Shown here: piece after piece, positions 44,101 through 53,293 of the stretch
Layout of the letters: the number at the start of each line of letters is the position of its first letter
Numbering within the stretch: the stretch's first letter is position 1
DNA from: Rhodopirellula sp. P2
GTDB taxonomy: Bacteria > Planctomycetota > Planctomycetia > Pirellulales > Pirellulaceae
DNA length: 64,000 nucleotides
Assembly (NCBI RefSeq): GCF_028768465.1
Contig: NZ_CP118225.1
Location: forward strand, 2,089,001-2,153,000
Direction: 5' to 3'
The notes under the pieces: generated by a model
Told to the model about the DNA's origin: nothing
Databases searched by the model: none
Seen by the model: the letters and a program-made list of their open reading frames with translations, nothing else
Program-made: the position numbers and the translations under genes

Positions 44101-45941
44101 AAGACGGGTTCCTGGCCGAGCGGTTGATTTGGGCGGACACCATGACGACGGATGATGCCTTGGAGTCGTTGAGCAACGATCGTCTGTTGATGCTCTCGAA
44201 ACTGTACAGCAAAGAGTCCTGGAACCTGGATCGATTGGCGGTGGGAGAGCTGTTGGGCCAACGATTGAGCGAAACGGAGCCCACTGGCGCGGACACCTTC
44301 ATTGAGGACGCGCTGCAAGCCAACCCTGTTCGCGGTCGTGACTACGAGATGGGCGAACAGTGGCCTCGAAACGTCAACTTGGAATGGCAATCGATGCGAA
44401 TGCCGCGGTCCAGCATGATGATGAACGACCGGCGTTACGCGAAGACGACTCATCTGATGGGGCGTCAACTGCGTGGTTGGAATGCGATGAGCGACAACAT
44501 GAACTCCTTGGCGCTGATCAATCCTTACGGGATTCATCGGGCGATCCCGGTCGAGGGTTTCTCGGGGATGCGTTCGTTTGGAAAAGAATTGACCTACAGC
44601 GGCAGCCTGATGTTGTTGCTGACTCAATCGGAATTGATCGCAATTGATTTGTTTCGAACCTTGGGAGCCACTGGCGAGGACCCCATTCGTTGGCGACGAA
44701 CGCTGGGGACCGATGGCCAACCGGTTGCCAAGCGGCGGAGCGCGGCAACACCGTTTGGAAATCAGATCTATCGAAACATGATGGTTTCCGCGACGGCGGA
44801 CAACGGGGATGCTCAGTTGATTCTGGGGCCGGTTTTGGGGGATCGATTGTTTCTGTTGCAGGGAACGGAACTGATTTGCTTGGACACTGTGACGGGGGAA
44901 GAGCGCTGGCGGACGACCACCGAAGCCGTTGGGACCGCGATCGTGCATGCGGATGATCGCGTGATGGTCGTCAGTCGGTCACAGAACCAAATCGAAAGCT
45001 ATGACATCCACGATGGCGGGTTGTTGGAGACCCAAAAGCGGTCGATGGGATCGGTGATCTCGTCGCTGGGGTCACATCTGTTGACGGTGACACAGGTGAA
45101 CAAAGACGCCAATTTGCCTGCCGATGTGAGCGAAGAAATGCGAGCCAGCCTGGAGGCGGCCAAAGACATGCTTGACCCTCAGTTGGTCGAACTGATCGAC
45201 ATGAGAACGGGGGAAACGGTCCAGTTTCGAGTCGCGGACACTCAAAACGTGAATGAAACCGCGGCTTACGCGGAAATGACCGACGGTCGTTACTTCACGT
45301 TGTTGGATCACACCGGCCGGACAACGATTTGGGATTTGCTTTCAGGACGTGAAATCGCGGATGTGACGGTCCCTGCTCGCCAGGGGCTGTACGGGGTTTC
45401 GGTGATGTCAATCCAAGATCAAATGTTGATTCTGCCCCGACACCGAAAACCCAATCGCGATTTGGCTGCGACGCGTTCGGTGGCGGTTTCGGGTGGTGCG
45501 GCGGTTCAGCCCATCACCGCGATGCATGCGATCTCAACGGTGGATGGATCGCTGCGTTGGAGTCGCTCGTTTGACGATGCTTGGGGATGCACGGTCGAGC
45601 AACCTTGGGTCACTCCGATGCTGCTGATGGCTCGGGCTCATCTCACGGTGCCTGGCAACGGCGTGCGTCGTCGGCAGATGGATGTGATGGGGATCAGCGT
45701 TGTTGATGGAAAGACGTTGCACGAGATCGAACGCAAGGAAACGAACAGCAACACCAATGTGATTGAGAGTCGCGTGAAGCTGATTCCGCATCGCAACACG
45801 ATGCTGGCAGAGATCCAATTGGAATTGTTGACCTACACCTTCAGCGCAGAGGGGACCGACGACGAAGTGACTCCTGAGCCCATCCCACAAACCGATCGTG
45901 ATGACGACGCGAGCGATGAAGTGGATGACACGCCGGAGTGA
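41136..45941 (+). CDS. large exported PQQ-like beta-propeller protein with TPR-like centre
   Basis: The 1601-residue protein has a signal peptide (MAAVIFAGLLFATPGASKIALAQG) and two halves containing PQQ-like propeller repeats (for example FRTGKRVWQYPWF and LTGRNRFTPRNRIRLAYVAG). An alpha-helical stretch between them (about 780-860) includes TPR-like ALVRKAELLIEQEQRPRALDLLQRARELDPDN. No catalytic residues are visible. It may be a periplasmic scaffold or a cofactor-independent propeller. The frame is open from 41028, but ATG 41136 places the signal peptide properly. It converges with the 5-oxoprolinase gene. Confidence 0.78.
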   Translation: MTRSTMAAVIFAGLLFATPGASKIALAQGLFDSRMQMGDAEFLPPPRSMRQIIRDAEEAIEQERYSDAVVRLGDLLLRSSDDPASEMMQDYYAPIAAEAEDEVDDQGVQPGQPLGNREGLLDRNGRPLDDEAAQAEELARLQRQLPRSLLDHVRDLIGGLPKEGLEIYELRYGPLAGKLLEEAGPKRDWKTVQRVRRETFHTQAGYKASVLLAVREWMLGNPLACSLLLDDLVSQQRIVDQVGESVVTLHAIACARANRSIPTPAKYPQAFTALFPVGEPVDEIAWKEWVLAQSESELVTADSLAENYPLLGGAVDRNGSGAGQMPLSNPRWMVESSASPRQERMIQEKTQQLKATGQLPPPSWTPLRVGDQLLMRTTQRLLGVDFRTGKRVWQYPWFAPPETSLTPDLADPMEEEEDPVDILVQRVWNDVPFGQISSDGQRVFMIDDLSKIEIERFSPFASRGMSSLANTLVALDLKTQGKLLWRLGKSESTPSALAEAFFLGPPLPFRGDLYVIAEIAGEVVLLCLDPADGSVQWQQVLVAVESGGIGADPVRRVAGAMPTYHNGMLICPTGAGATVAVNLIDRTIRWGNQIPRNQEFVHSIYRPNTRVSSNQLSRRWTHSLAIAEGTSVVLTPIECDRLQVLDVLTGRNRFTPRNRIRLAYVAGVQDGLFFVVGADEVSACSLQDGTEVWSTPPDLVRPGQRISGRGVFGSDRYYLPTTTDELIEISLQNGEVLQRRTVRFPLGNLIAIDGELISQSATMVAVAYGEQSLQPRVDALLQEDPDNFFALVRKAELLIEQEQRPRALDLLQRARELDPDNDEVIMLSVEAMLGSLRENPSDANVDLDALMELIDQPEQRAELLVLQIKGAVAKPVQQIEHTKAMGLLLDLSELVLRHPTLNRDMDAVFPNAARQFTVDDWISARVSQLVSTATPEDMVAMTQAVESLVSTRGNMDGPTLMRTLQHFSPVVDATRDLRRDMATRALLMEDGFLAERLIWADTMTTDDALESLSNDRLLMLSKLYSKESWNLDRLAVGELLGQRLSETEPTGADTFIEDALQANPVRGRDYEMGEQWPRNVNLEWQSMRMPRSSMMMNDRRYAKTTHLMGRQLRGWNAMSDNMNSLALINPYGIHRAIPVEGFSGMRSFGKELTYSGSLMLLLTQSELIAIDLFRTLGATGEDPIRWRRTLGTDGQPVAKRRSAATPFGNQIYRNMMVSATADNGDAQLILGPVLGDRLFLLQGTELICLDTVTGEERWRTTTEAVGTAIVHADDRVMVVSRSQNQIESYDIHDGGLLETQKRSMGSVISSLGSHLLTVTQVNKDANLPADVSEEMRASLEAAKDMLDPQLVELIDMRTGETVQFRVADTQNVNETAAYAEMTDGRYFTLLDHTGRTTIWDLLSGREIADVTVPARQGLYGVSVMSIQDQMLILPRHRKPNRDLAATRSVAVSGGAAVQPITAMHAISTVDGSLRWSRSFDDAWGCTVEQPWVTPMLLMARAHLTVPGNGVRRRQMDVMGISVVDGKTLHEIERKETNSNTNVIESRVKLIPHRNTMLAEIQLELLTYTFSAEGTDDEVTPEPIPQTDRDDDASDEVDDTPE

Positions 45942-46094
45942 TCCGTTTCGAAGTTGTCCTGAAACCACTTCGGTAGCTGGGCTCATCAGGGTTCAGGGAT
46001 CGCTGCAGAAACCGAATGCTGGCGATTCCAGCGACAAGCAAATCGAAAAGGTGACTCGGCACGGTTGCTGTTTGCCGGACACTGGTTCGTTGTT

Positions 46095-49000
46095 TCATTC
46101 GGCGGGGCGTTCTTTGCCATAGCCGCCACCGCCGGGCGTTTCCATGATCAGTCGATCGCCAACGTTGACTTCTCGGCTGGTCGCGAAGGGGAGTTCTGTT
46201 CGTTGGGATGGATGCACCAGGGTTTGTCGGCCGGGTTGGCCTGGTTGCCCGCCTTGAATCCCGTAGGCACGCGTTGTTCGCCGGGAGGTGATGAGAGACA
46301 GTGTCAAAGGACGAAGGAATTCCATTTCGCGAATCATTCCGTCACCTCCTCGGTTTTGCCCTGCTCCGCCACTGCCACGACGGATGGCGAACCGCCACAG
46401 GCGAATTGGCAAACGTGATTCCAAGATTTCAGGGTCGGTGATTCGAGTGTTGGTCATGTGAGTGTGAACCGCGTCAGCACCCGCTTGTGTCGCCGTCGCG
46501 CCGGCACCTCCGCCGATGGTTTCGTAGTAACCGAAGGTCTCATCGCCAAGCAGCAGGTTGTTCATCGTGCCTTGGGATGCGGCGGCGACGCCCAACGCGC
46601 CGAGCAAGACATCCACCACGCGATTGCTGGTTTCAACGTTGCCTGCGACCACTGCTGGACTGTTCTCGGGGGTGTCGCCGGCAGGCGGCGCGAGCAAGCC
46701 CGTTGGGATGACCAGTTCAATGCGTTTGAGCACCCCGTCACACAACGGCAGCTCGCCGGGCACGACGCACCGGAGCACATACAGCACGGCCGCGGTCACG
46801 ATCGATGGTGTGGCATTGAACCCATTGGGATGGACCGGACCTGTTCCGGTGAAATCGATTCGCAGTCGTCCGGCGGATTGGTCCGGCTGCAAGGTGACTC
46901 GCAGGGGCGTGCCGTCATCGAGTGAATCTTCAAAGACGCGTGCCTCGGTTCCCAGCGTGGCAATCCAGGTCGCCGTGGCTTCCCCCGCGACATTCAGCAG
47001 CTGCTTCAACAGATCCATCAGGCGAGACTTGGTCATCGAATCAGCCAAGGCCTGAATTCGATTCGCACCGGCCTGCCCTGCCGCTTCGGCCGCCGCGATG
47101 TCGGCCATGTTTTCTTCCACATTTCGCGAAGGATATGTGGCGTTGGAAAGCAGTTCGCGAATTCTTGGGTGGTGAGATTGCCCGCCGCGGACCAAGCATT
47201 CGTTGTGCAGGACCACGCCTTCTTCAGCCAAACAGGTGGCTGCGGGGGCCATGGATCCCGGAACCATGCCACCGATTTCGGCGTGATGGCAGCGTGAGGC
47301 GACAAAGAAGTCGCAGGGCCAACCCGGGGGCCGCGACGAACCGGATGCATTTTCGGCGCAGAAAACGGGAGTCACCACGGTGATGTCAGGCAGGTGTGAA
47401 CCACCGGCGTAGGGATCGTTGCTGAGGTACGAGTCACCTGGTGACATCTCCGGGTAGTCTTCGATCAAACTGCGAACCGTGTGACTCATCGCCCCCAAGT
47501 GAACAGGCACGTGGGGTGCGTTGGCGACCAAGGATCCATCGCCCAGGAACACGGCGCAACTGTAGTCGCGGCGTTCTTTGACATTCACGCTGACACTGGT
47601 TCGGCGGATGACTTCGCCCATCGATTCGGCAATCCCTTGCACGCGTCTCGCGGCGATCTCCATCGCGATGGTGTCATTCAGCTTGGCAACGGCCGGAGTC
47701 ACTGCGGCACGTGTGGACGTGGCTTTGTGGATCTCCAGAATCCCTTCGGCGGACAGGGTGGCGGTCCAGTCCGATTCCACCACCAAGACCGAATAAGGAC
47801 CCGTCACCACCGCTGGGCCGATGATGGTGTGGCCGGTGTTCAACGCCTCGCGGTCCCAGAGGTCGACATTTCGATAGGCACCCTGGACCCACATCGAGAT
47901 CGTTTCTGGTTTCGTCTGAGTTGCCGAGGCGACGGGCGAGTTGTCGGAGTCGCCCTGTGTGCCGAGACGACTGGTCTGGTTGGCTTCTCGTTCCAGGGTG
48001 GCTTCGCAGCGAACGGTGACCACTTCGAGCGGCATGGAATCCCGGCGGTAACCAAACGTGGCTTGGTGTTTGGCATCGAACCGAGCCGGCAGGGTGTCCA
48101 ACGGAAACAGATCGACTGGCAAGGTCGACTGAGTTCCTCTTGGACGTGCATCGCATTGATGGACAATTTGCAGGGGCGTGTCCAGCGAGACGTTTTCTTC
48201 TTCGCGAAGTTGAGTTTGGCACTGAAGCAGCGTGTCGTTCGCGGCCGATTCCAGTGGCGAGATCGCGTCCTGGCTCAACGCTCGGTTGGAGAGTGGATTC
48301 GCCTGGTCTGACACGGCAGATGCGACCGTGAGTTGCAAGGACCGGGATGCGATGCGTCCAATCGGTGCCGCACCCATTCCGACTGCTGAGAGCAACCCTG
48401 AATCGGGATGGTCGATCACGTGGGACATTTCCAATGAGTCAGCGACCTGGCAAAGGTGGCCGCCCGCAGCACCGCCAAATCCGACCAGCGCCATTTGCCT
48501 CGCGTCGCTTCCTGCGGCGGTGGTGACGACTCGAACGGCCTCGGCCATTTGGGTGACGGCCAACTGCAGGAATCCATCTGCGAGCTGTTCGGGGCTCAGC
48601 GTGCTGTCGCTGGGCAATTGTTGGTGGGTTTGCTGCAATGCATTTTGTGCAGCATTCAAGTTCAGTGGGAACGGGAAACGATCGATTGGTAGTCGACCCA
48701 ACAAGACATTGACATCGGTGATCGTCAAAGGTCCACCGTGCCCGTAGCACGCCGGTCCGGGGAAGGCTCCGGCGCTGTCGGGGCCGACCGTCAAGCGTCC
48801 CTCGCGGATCGCACAGACTGACCCGCCACCGGATGCGATCGTGTGGATGTCCATCATCGGAGTCAGCACGCGGATGCCACCGATCATACTTTCTTGTCGT
48901 CGTCCAACCGTTCCTTCAAAGCGACTGACATCGGTGCTGGTGCCGCCCATGTCCAGTCCAACGGCACCGGCGACGCCACACTGCTTGGCGACTTCGCCGA

Positions 49001-50057
49001 GTGCCACGACACCGCCGGCGGGGCCCGACAGCACGCTGTCCTTGCCGCGGAAACCAGCGGAGGCGACCAGATTGCCTCCGCTCGTCATCCAACGCAGATG
49101 GCAGTTTGCTTCGCCACCGAATTGCTTCGACACTCGCGCCACGTAGGCTTCTAAAATCGGCAACAAGTAGGCGTCGAGCGTCGTGGTTTCGGCTCGCGGA
49201 ACGATTCGAGGCAGAGCGGCGACCTCGGTCGAGCGAATCACATCCGTGAACCCAACCTCCTTCGCGATTCGCTGAACGGTCCGCTCGTGAGTGTCATTGC
49301 GGTGGGAGTGCAGCAAGCAGATGGCCAGCACCAAATCCTCGGGGCCGGATGCTCTGAGCTCTTGCAAGCAAGAGCGGAGATGAGATTCGTCGAGCGGAAT
49401 CAGCTCATCTCCATGGGCATCCAACCGACCGCGGATTTCCAACGTTTGAGTTGCCAAAGGTTCCGGTTTGACGATGTCCAAAGCGAACAGATCGGGGCGG
49501 TCTTGGGTTCCGATCTGCAGCAGGTTCGCGAATCCTTCGGTGATCAACAGAGCGGTCGGGGCACCGTTGCGAGTGAGCAGCGCATTGGTGCCTCGCGTGG
49601 TGCCCATGCGAATGGAGAGCGGGGGGAGCGGCTGCGGCAAGGGGCACGCCAACAAGACTCGCGTCGCCAAAATCGGGGATTCGATTCCGGCATCGAGCAC
49701 CCAGTTTTGATCGCGGCGAATTTGGTTGACCGGTTGGTTGAATTGCAGTCCAACCGTGTTGGCGGATTGACGCTGGCAACCCAGCACGGTGAACGATTCA
49801 CCCTCGATCGCTGATTCACCTTGCTCACACAGTTTGGCGGATTCCCAGAAACCGTCGATCGCAAATGGTGGTGGAAGCTCGACATCAACTTGAGTGAAGT
49901 CGTCGCTGTGGTCCACCACTCGAACCGACACCAATCCACTGCTGAGGACTTTGATGGCGTCGCGATGGCGATGTCCGTTTGGATTGGTTCGTTGGATCAA
50001 GCAATCCGTGAAGGTGCCGCCGACATCAACCCAGACTTCGATCCGTTCAGTGTTCAT
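46095..50057 (-). CDS. 5-oxoprolinase, fused HyuA-HyuB type
   Basis: The 1320-residue protein has the hydantoinase A/oxoprolinase architecture. An N-terminal WVDVGGTFTDC segment and an RMGTTRGTNALLTR segment lead into the ATP-binding HyuA part. A HyuB-like half of about 550 residues (ETSNRVVDVLLGALGVAAASQGTMNN) follows in one chain. Such enzymes hydrolyse 5-oxo-L-proline to glutamate with ATP, though hydantoinase or acetophenone-carboxylase-like activities are possible relatives. It follows serB after 61 bp on the same strand. Length is typical of the fused form. Confidence 0.9.
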   Translation of the reverse strand: MNTERIEVWVDVGGTFTDCLIQRTNPNGHRHRDAIKVLSSGLVSVRVVDHSDDFTQVDVELPPPFAIDGFWESAKLCEQGESAIEGESFTVLGCQRQSANTVGLQFNQPVNQIRRDQNWVLDAGIESPILATRVLLACPLPQPLPPLSIRMGTTRGTNALLTRNGAPTALLITEGFANLLQIGTQDRPDLFALDIVKPEPLATQTLEIRGRLDAHGDELIPLDESHLRSCLQELRASGPEDLVLAICLLHSHRNDTHERTVQRIAKEVGFTDVIRSTEVAALPRIVPRAETTTLDAYLLPILEAYVARVSKQFGGEANCHLRWMTSGGNLVASAGFRGKDSVLSGPAGGVVALGEVAKQCGVAGAVGLDMGGTSTDVSRFEGTVGRRQESMIGGIRVLTPMMDIHTIASGGGSVCAIREGRLTVGPDSAGAFPGPACYGHGGPLTITDVNVLLGRLPIDRFPFPLNLNAAQNALQQTHQQLPSDSTLSPEQLADGFLQLAVTQMAEAVRVVTTAAGSDARQMALVGFGGAAGGHLCQVADSLEMSHVIDHPDSGLLSAVGMGAAPIGRIASRSLQLTVASAVSDQANPLSNRALSQDAISPLESAANDTLLQCQTQLREEENVSLDTPLQIVHQCDARPRGTQSTLPVDLFPLDTLPARFDAKHQATFGYRRDSMPLEVVTVRCEATLEREANQTSRLGTQGDSDNSPVASATQTKPETISMWVQGAYRNVDLWDREALNTGHTIIGPAVVTGPYSVLVVESDWTATLSAEGILEIHKATSTRAAVTPAVAKLNDTIAMEIAARRVQGIAESMGEVIRRTSVSVNVKERRDYSCAVFLGDGSLVANAPHVPVHLGAMSHTVRSLIEDYPEMSPGDSYLSNDPYAGGSHLPDITVVTPVFCAENASGSSRPPGWPCDFFVASRCHHAEIGGMVPGSMAPAATCLAEEGVVLHNECLVRGGQSHHPRIRELLSNATYPSRNVEENMADIAAAEAAGQAGANRIQALADSMTKSRLMDLLKQLLNVAGEATATWIATLGTEARVFEDSLDDGTPLRVTLQPDQSAGRLRIDFTGTGPVHPNGFNATPSIVTAAVLYVLRCVVPGELPLCDGVLKRIELVIPTGLLAPPAGDTPENSPAVVAGNVETSNRVVDVLLGALGVAAASQGTMNNLLLGDETFGYYETIGGGAGATATQAGADAVHTHMTNTRITDPEILESRLPIRLWRFAIRRGSGGAGQNRGGDGMIREMEFLRPLTLSLITSRRTTRAYGIQGGQPGQPGRQTLVHPSQRTELPFATSREVNVGDRLIMETPGGGGYGKERPAE

Positions 50058-50118
50058 GGAGAGTCATTTGGAGTTCGAAAAGCCAGTCATCGGCATGTCA
50101 CCGATCGCGACCGCACGG

Positions 50119-51432
50119 TTACTCAACCAAGTCGCGGTCTCTGACGCCAAGCAGGTAGAGAACAGCGTCCAGACCCAAGGTGGACATTCGGTGTTCAGCA
50201 GATTCCCGCACGATGGGTTTGGCGTGAAAGGCGATTCCCAGGCCGGCGCGGGAGAGCATGGGCAGATCATTGGCACCATCACCGATCGCGATCATCTGTT
50301 TGCGGTCCACGCCTTCGTTGGCCGCGAGTTGTTCCAAAAGCAATGCCTTGCGTTCGGCGTTGACGATGGGACCGAGGACCCGTCCCGTCAGTTTTCCGTC
50401 GATGATTTCCAGTTGGTTGGCATGCACATGGTCGATGCCCAACAGCTTTTGAAGGTGTTCGCCAAAGTAGGTGAAGCCACCACTCAAAATGGCGGTGGTG
50501 TAGCCAAACCGACGAAGGTTCGAAAGCAATCGTTCGGCACCTTCGGTCAACTGCAATCGCTCCGCGACTTTGGGGAGAACGCTCTCGGGCAATCCTTCCA
50601 GGGATTGCACGCGTTGGCGAAGCGACTCGTCGAAGTCGATTTCGCCTCGCATCGCTGCTTCGGTGATCGCACTGACTTTTTCTCCGGCCCCGGCTTCCTT
50701 GGCCAGTTCGTCGATCACTTCGGCTTGCAGCAGGGTCGAATCCATGTCGAGCGCGACGATCCGTCGATTGCGGCGGAAGGCGTCGTCTCGCTGCCATGCC
50801 AGGTCCAAATTCAAACGGTTGGACAGATCCAACAGGCTGGCTTTGAGAGCGTTGGCGTCAGTTGGATCGCCTCGCAAAGAGAACTCCACGCAGGCGCGAG
50901 TCAGTTCGTCGCCAGGATCCCGCTCGGGGCGTCCGGACAATCGCGTGATCACGTCGATGTTCAGTCCCTGGTCGGAGACCAACCGACTGACCGCGGCAAA
51001 TTGCTCGGCGGTAACCGAACGGGAAAGCAGCGTCAGAATGAAACGCGATTTGCCTTGGCGTTTGACCCACGCGTCATAGTCCGCGTCGCAAACGATTTTT
51101 GCTTTGCATTTCAGCCCCAGTTTGCGACTTTTTCGCCGCATCTTTCGAATCAGTCGATCGGGATCTTCGCTGCCGGGAATCTGGACCAGCATGCCCAGTA
51201 GCAGTGATCGGTGGATCACGGCTTGATTGACGTCGATGACTCGGCAATTGAATCGGTGCAGCCGTTCCGAGATTGACGCGGTCAAACCGGGGCGATCCTC
51301 GCCGGTGAATCGCAACAGGACGATGGTCGGTGGACCCATTGCGATTGGGGCGGGGGTGTGCGGGGATGGCAAAGTGGAATCGTTCACAACAGCGTGGGGG
51401 TTGGACTCAGGAGCGTTCTTAGTGGCGGGCAC
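50119..51432 (-). CDS. serB: phosphoserine phosphatase with N-terminal ACT domains
   Basis: The 437-residue protein has two N-terminal ACT-like domains (first: IVLLRFTGEDRPGLTASISERLHRF) and a C-terminal HAD phosphatase with DMDSTLLQAEVIDELA, SGGFTYFGEHLQ and GDGANDLPML. SerB makes L-serine from phosphoserine, and the ACT domains suggest serine feedback. The start is the ATG at 51432. Only 2 bp separate it from the trkA stop, so it is co-transcribed with trkA and, downstream, the 5-oxoprolinase. Confidence 0.93.
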   Translation of the reverse strand: MPATKNAPESNPHAVVNDSTLPSPHTPAPIAMGPPTIVLLRFTGEDRPGLTASISERLHRFNCRVIDVNQAVIHRSLLLGMLVQIPGSEDPDRLIRKMRRKSRKLGLKCKAKIVCDADYDAWVKRQGKSRFILTLLSRSVTAEQFAAVSRLVSDQGLNIDVITRLSGRPERDPGDELTRACVEFSLRGDPTDANALKASLLDLSNRLNLDLAWQRDDAFRRNRRIVALDMDSTLLQAEVIDELAKEAGAGEKVSAITEAAMRGEIDFDESLRQRVQSLEGLPESVLPKVAERLQLTEGAERLLSNLRRFGYTTAILSGGFTYFGEHLQKLLGIDHVHANQLEIIDGKLTGRVLGPIVNAERKALLLEQLAANEGVDRKQMIAIGDGANDLPMLSRAGLGIAFHAKPIVRESAEHRMSTLGLDAVLYLLGVRDRDLVE

Positions 51433-51434
51433 AA

Positions 51435-52781
51435 TCAGTCGCTGTGAAAGAGTGAAAGGACTTCGTCGGCATCGGACAAATCGATCAGGGCAACGATGAT
51501 GTCGTTGACTTCCAGGACATCGTCAGCGGTTGGCACACGCACGAATCCGTCGCGTTGAATCGCGGCAATCAAGCAGCGGCCTGCCAGCGGAAGGTTGGCC
51601 AGCGATGCTTGTGTGACAGCGGAGCCTTCCAGGATTTCCAGTTCGTAAACGCCGATTGAACCGTTGGGCAATTTGCTTTGGCTGATGATGGCTCCTTCGT
51701 TGAGGAACCCCAGGATTTGTCGAGCGACGACGTCCCGTTCACTGACGGCCAAGTCGATGCCCAGTTTTCCGACCACGTTGGCGTAGTCCGGTCGCCCCAC
51801 CACGCACATCACGCGAGAGGCACCCAGTTCACGGGCCTCGACGCCGGCCATGATATTGTTTTCGTCGTTTCCAGTGCAGCCAACGAAGTAGTCCACCGTG
51901 CCGCCGCCTTCGTCTTCTAGGACGCTGCGTCGGTTGGCGTTGGCGTGCACCACCGTGACGTCGGGCAGCAATTTAGCCAATTGCTCGCAACGTTTCGCGT
52001 CTTGTTCCAGCAGCACGGTGCGAAAGTCTTCGCGGCCCAGCAGTCCGGCCAAGTGGTAGCCGGTTTCTCCGCCGCCCGCGATCATGACCTTGGATTGTTT
52101 GCGACGTCGTTTTTCGCCGCCAAAGATTTGCCGAGCCACACTGACGGCGTCCGGCATCCCGACCAAGCTGACTCGGTCACCGGCGCGTGTTTCGTCGGCA
52201 CCGCTGGCGATCCACATGCGGCCTTCTCGGGCCAGGGATCCCACTCGGACCCTGGGCGGAAGTTGCAGTTCCATGAGCTTCTTGCCTGCGGCAGCGGATC
52301 CGACTGCCACGTCCATTTCGTAGACCTGCAATTGGCCACGCGCGAAGTGTTCCAGTGGAATCGCGTCGGGGTTGCGAATCGCGCGAGCCAGTTCCGAAGC
52401 GGAAAGTTGTTCGAGCGAAAGCAGACTGTCGATTTGAAAGTGACGCTGATAGTCAAACGTCGAAAGGTCACGAAAGGCGGGGGCGTAGACACGCGCAATC
52501 GCGCGACGAGCACCCAGTGCTTTGGCCATGCTGGCGGCAACGATGTTGACCTCGTCGTCTCCGGTGACCGCCAGGCACAAGTCGGCGCTGAGCACGTCGG
52601 CGGAGAACAGCACGGTGCTCTGAGAGGCATTGCCCTCGATCGCACGCACGTCCAATTCGCTGTTGATGGATCGCACGATTTCAGGATCGCTGTCGATCAG
52701 CGTGACGCTGTGCCGGCGTCTGCACAGCATGTCGGCGATCCAGCGTCCAACGGTGCCGCCACCGAGAGTCAGAATCCTCAT
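51435..52781 (-). CDS. trkA: Trk system potassium uptake protein TrkA
   Basis: The 448-residue protein is a duplicate of an RCK unit. Each half has a TrkA_N Rossmann domain (LGGGTVGRWIADML at the start, IAGGGETGYHLAGLL at about 233) and a TrkA_C domain. It is the NAD(H)-binding regulator of the TrkH or TrkG potassium channel. No TrkH gene is nearby. A 63-residue membrane protein ends 4 bp upstream, and serB starts 2 bp after it. The pairing with serB is unusual. Confidence 0.93.
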   Translation of the reverse strand: MRILTLGGGTVGRWIADMLCRRRHSVTLIDSDPEIVRSINSELDVRAIEGNASQSTVLFSADVLSADLCLAVTGDDEVNIVAASMAKALGARRAIARVYAPAFRDLSTFDYQRHFQIDSLLSLEQLSASELARAIRNPDAIPLEHFARGQLQVYEMDVAVGSAAAGKKLMELQLPPRVRVGSLAREGRMWIASGADETRAGDRVSLVGMPDAVSVARQIFGGEKRRRKQSKVMIAGGGETGYHLAGLLGREDFRTVLLEQDAKRCEQLAKLLPDVTVVHANANRRSVLEDEGGGTVDYFVGCTGNDENNIMAGVEARELGASRVMCVVGRPDYANVVGKLGIDLAVSERDVVARQILGFLNEGAIISQSKLPNGSIGVYELEILEGSAVTQASLANLPLAGRCLIAAIQRDGFVRVPTADDVLEVNDIIVALIDLSDADEVLSLFHSD

Positions 52782-52785
52782 CGGC

Positions 52786-52977
52786 TCAGACCATCCAGTC
52801 CAAGACGAGAACCAAGGCGAAAACGACCGCCATGAAGCCGGTGATCCAACGGGCGGTGTGGAAGGCGTGTCGCAGGATCAACGACAAATCCTCGTGCCGA
52901 GTCGCACCAAATACCAACGAGATCGCAATGATCAGTGGCAGGTAGTACAGCAAATAGGTAGGCGAAATTGAAAGCAC
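52786..52977 (-). CDS. small membrane protein, 63 aa, upstream of trkA
   Basis: This short protein has two predicted membrane helices (LLYYLPLIIAISLVFGA and ITGFMAVVFALVLVLDWMV) joined by a charged loop with RHEDLSLILRH. It ends 4 bp before the trkA start on the same strand, so the two are almost certainly co-transcribed. It is far too short to be TrkH. Function is unknown; a role with TrkA or the membrane is inferred from position. A different overlapping frame (52778-53011) is also open, but lacks membrane character. Confidence 0.62.
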   Translation of the reverse strand: MLSISPTYLLYYLPLIIAISLVFGATRHEDLSLILRHAFHTARWITGFMAVVFALVLVLDWMV

Positions 52978-53053
52978 GGCGGATTCCAGGAAAGGTTTGA
53001 AGCACCTGCATCCTAGATCAAACCACCGCGAATCGGCAATGTCATGGGAGGAG

Positions 53054-53194
53054 AGCTCCTAGCTCCTAAGCAGGTCGGCTGGAATGATCGGGCACAACCA
53101 TGTGAGCCGTTTGGGCGTTAGCCCCGGTTGCGTGTGAAAACCGTGGCTAACGCCAACGGCTCACATACCCGATGACACCTGCGTACCTGCTTAG
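53054..53194. repeat. palindromic intergenic repeat, uninterrupted copy
   Basis: This element appears, in reverse orientation, also at 57581-58043 where it is split by a 319-329-bp insertion. Its core is an inverted repeat with arms ATGTGAGCCGT (53100-53110) and ACGGCTCACAT (53155-53165) around GGCGTTAGCC/GGCTAACGCC. A short GGAGCTA-type repeat is at its outer end. It fills most of the 316-bp gap before the lactonase. Confidence 0.85.
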
Positions 53195-53293
53195 CCCCTG
53201 TGCCCTGCCCCACTTTCCTCCCTCGCCACGCCTACTGGGGTATGATGCCCCCTTCGGCGAGTTTTTCTCGCCAAACAGGCAAGAATTGCATCC

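Noticed and set aside
46095-50057. separate hyuA and hyuB genes
   Set aside because: The frame is continuous with no stop or start between the two halves, so it is one fused gene.
52778-53011. alternative 77-residue ORF over the small membrane protein
   Set aside because: It lacks hydrophobic helices and overlaps trkA; the 52786-52977 frame has clear membrane character.
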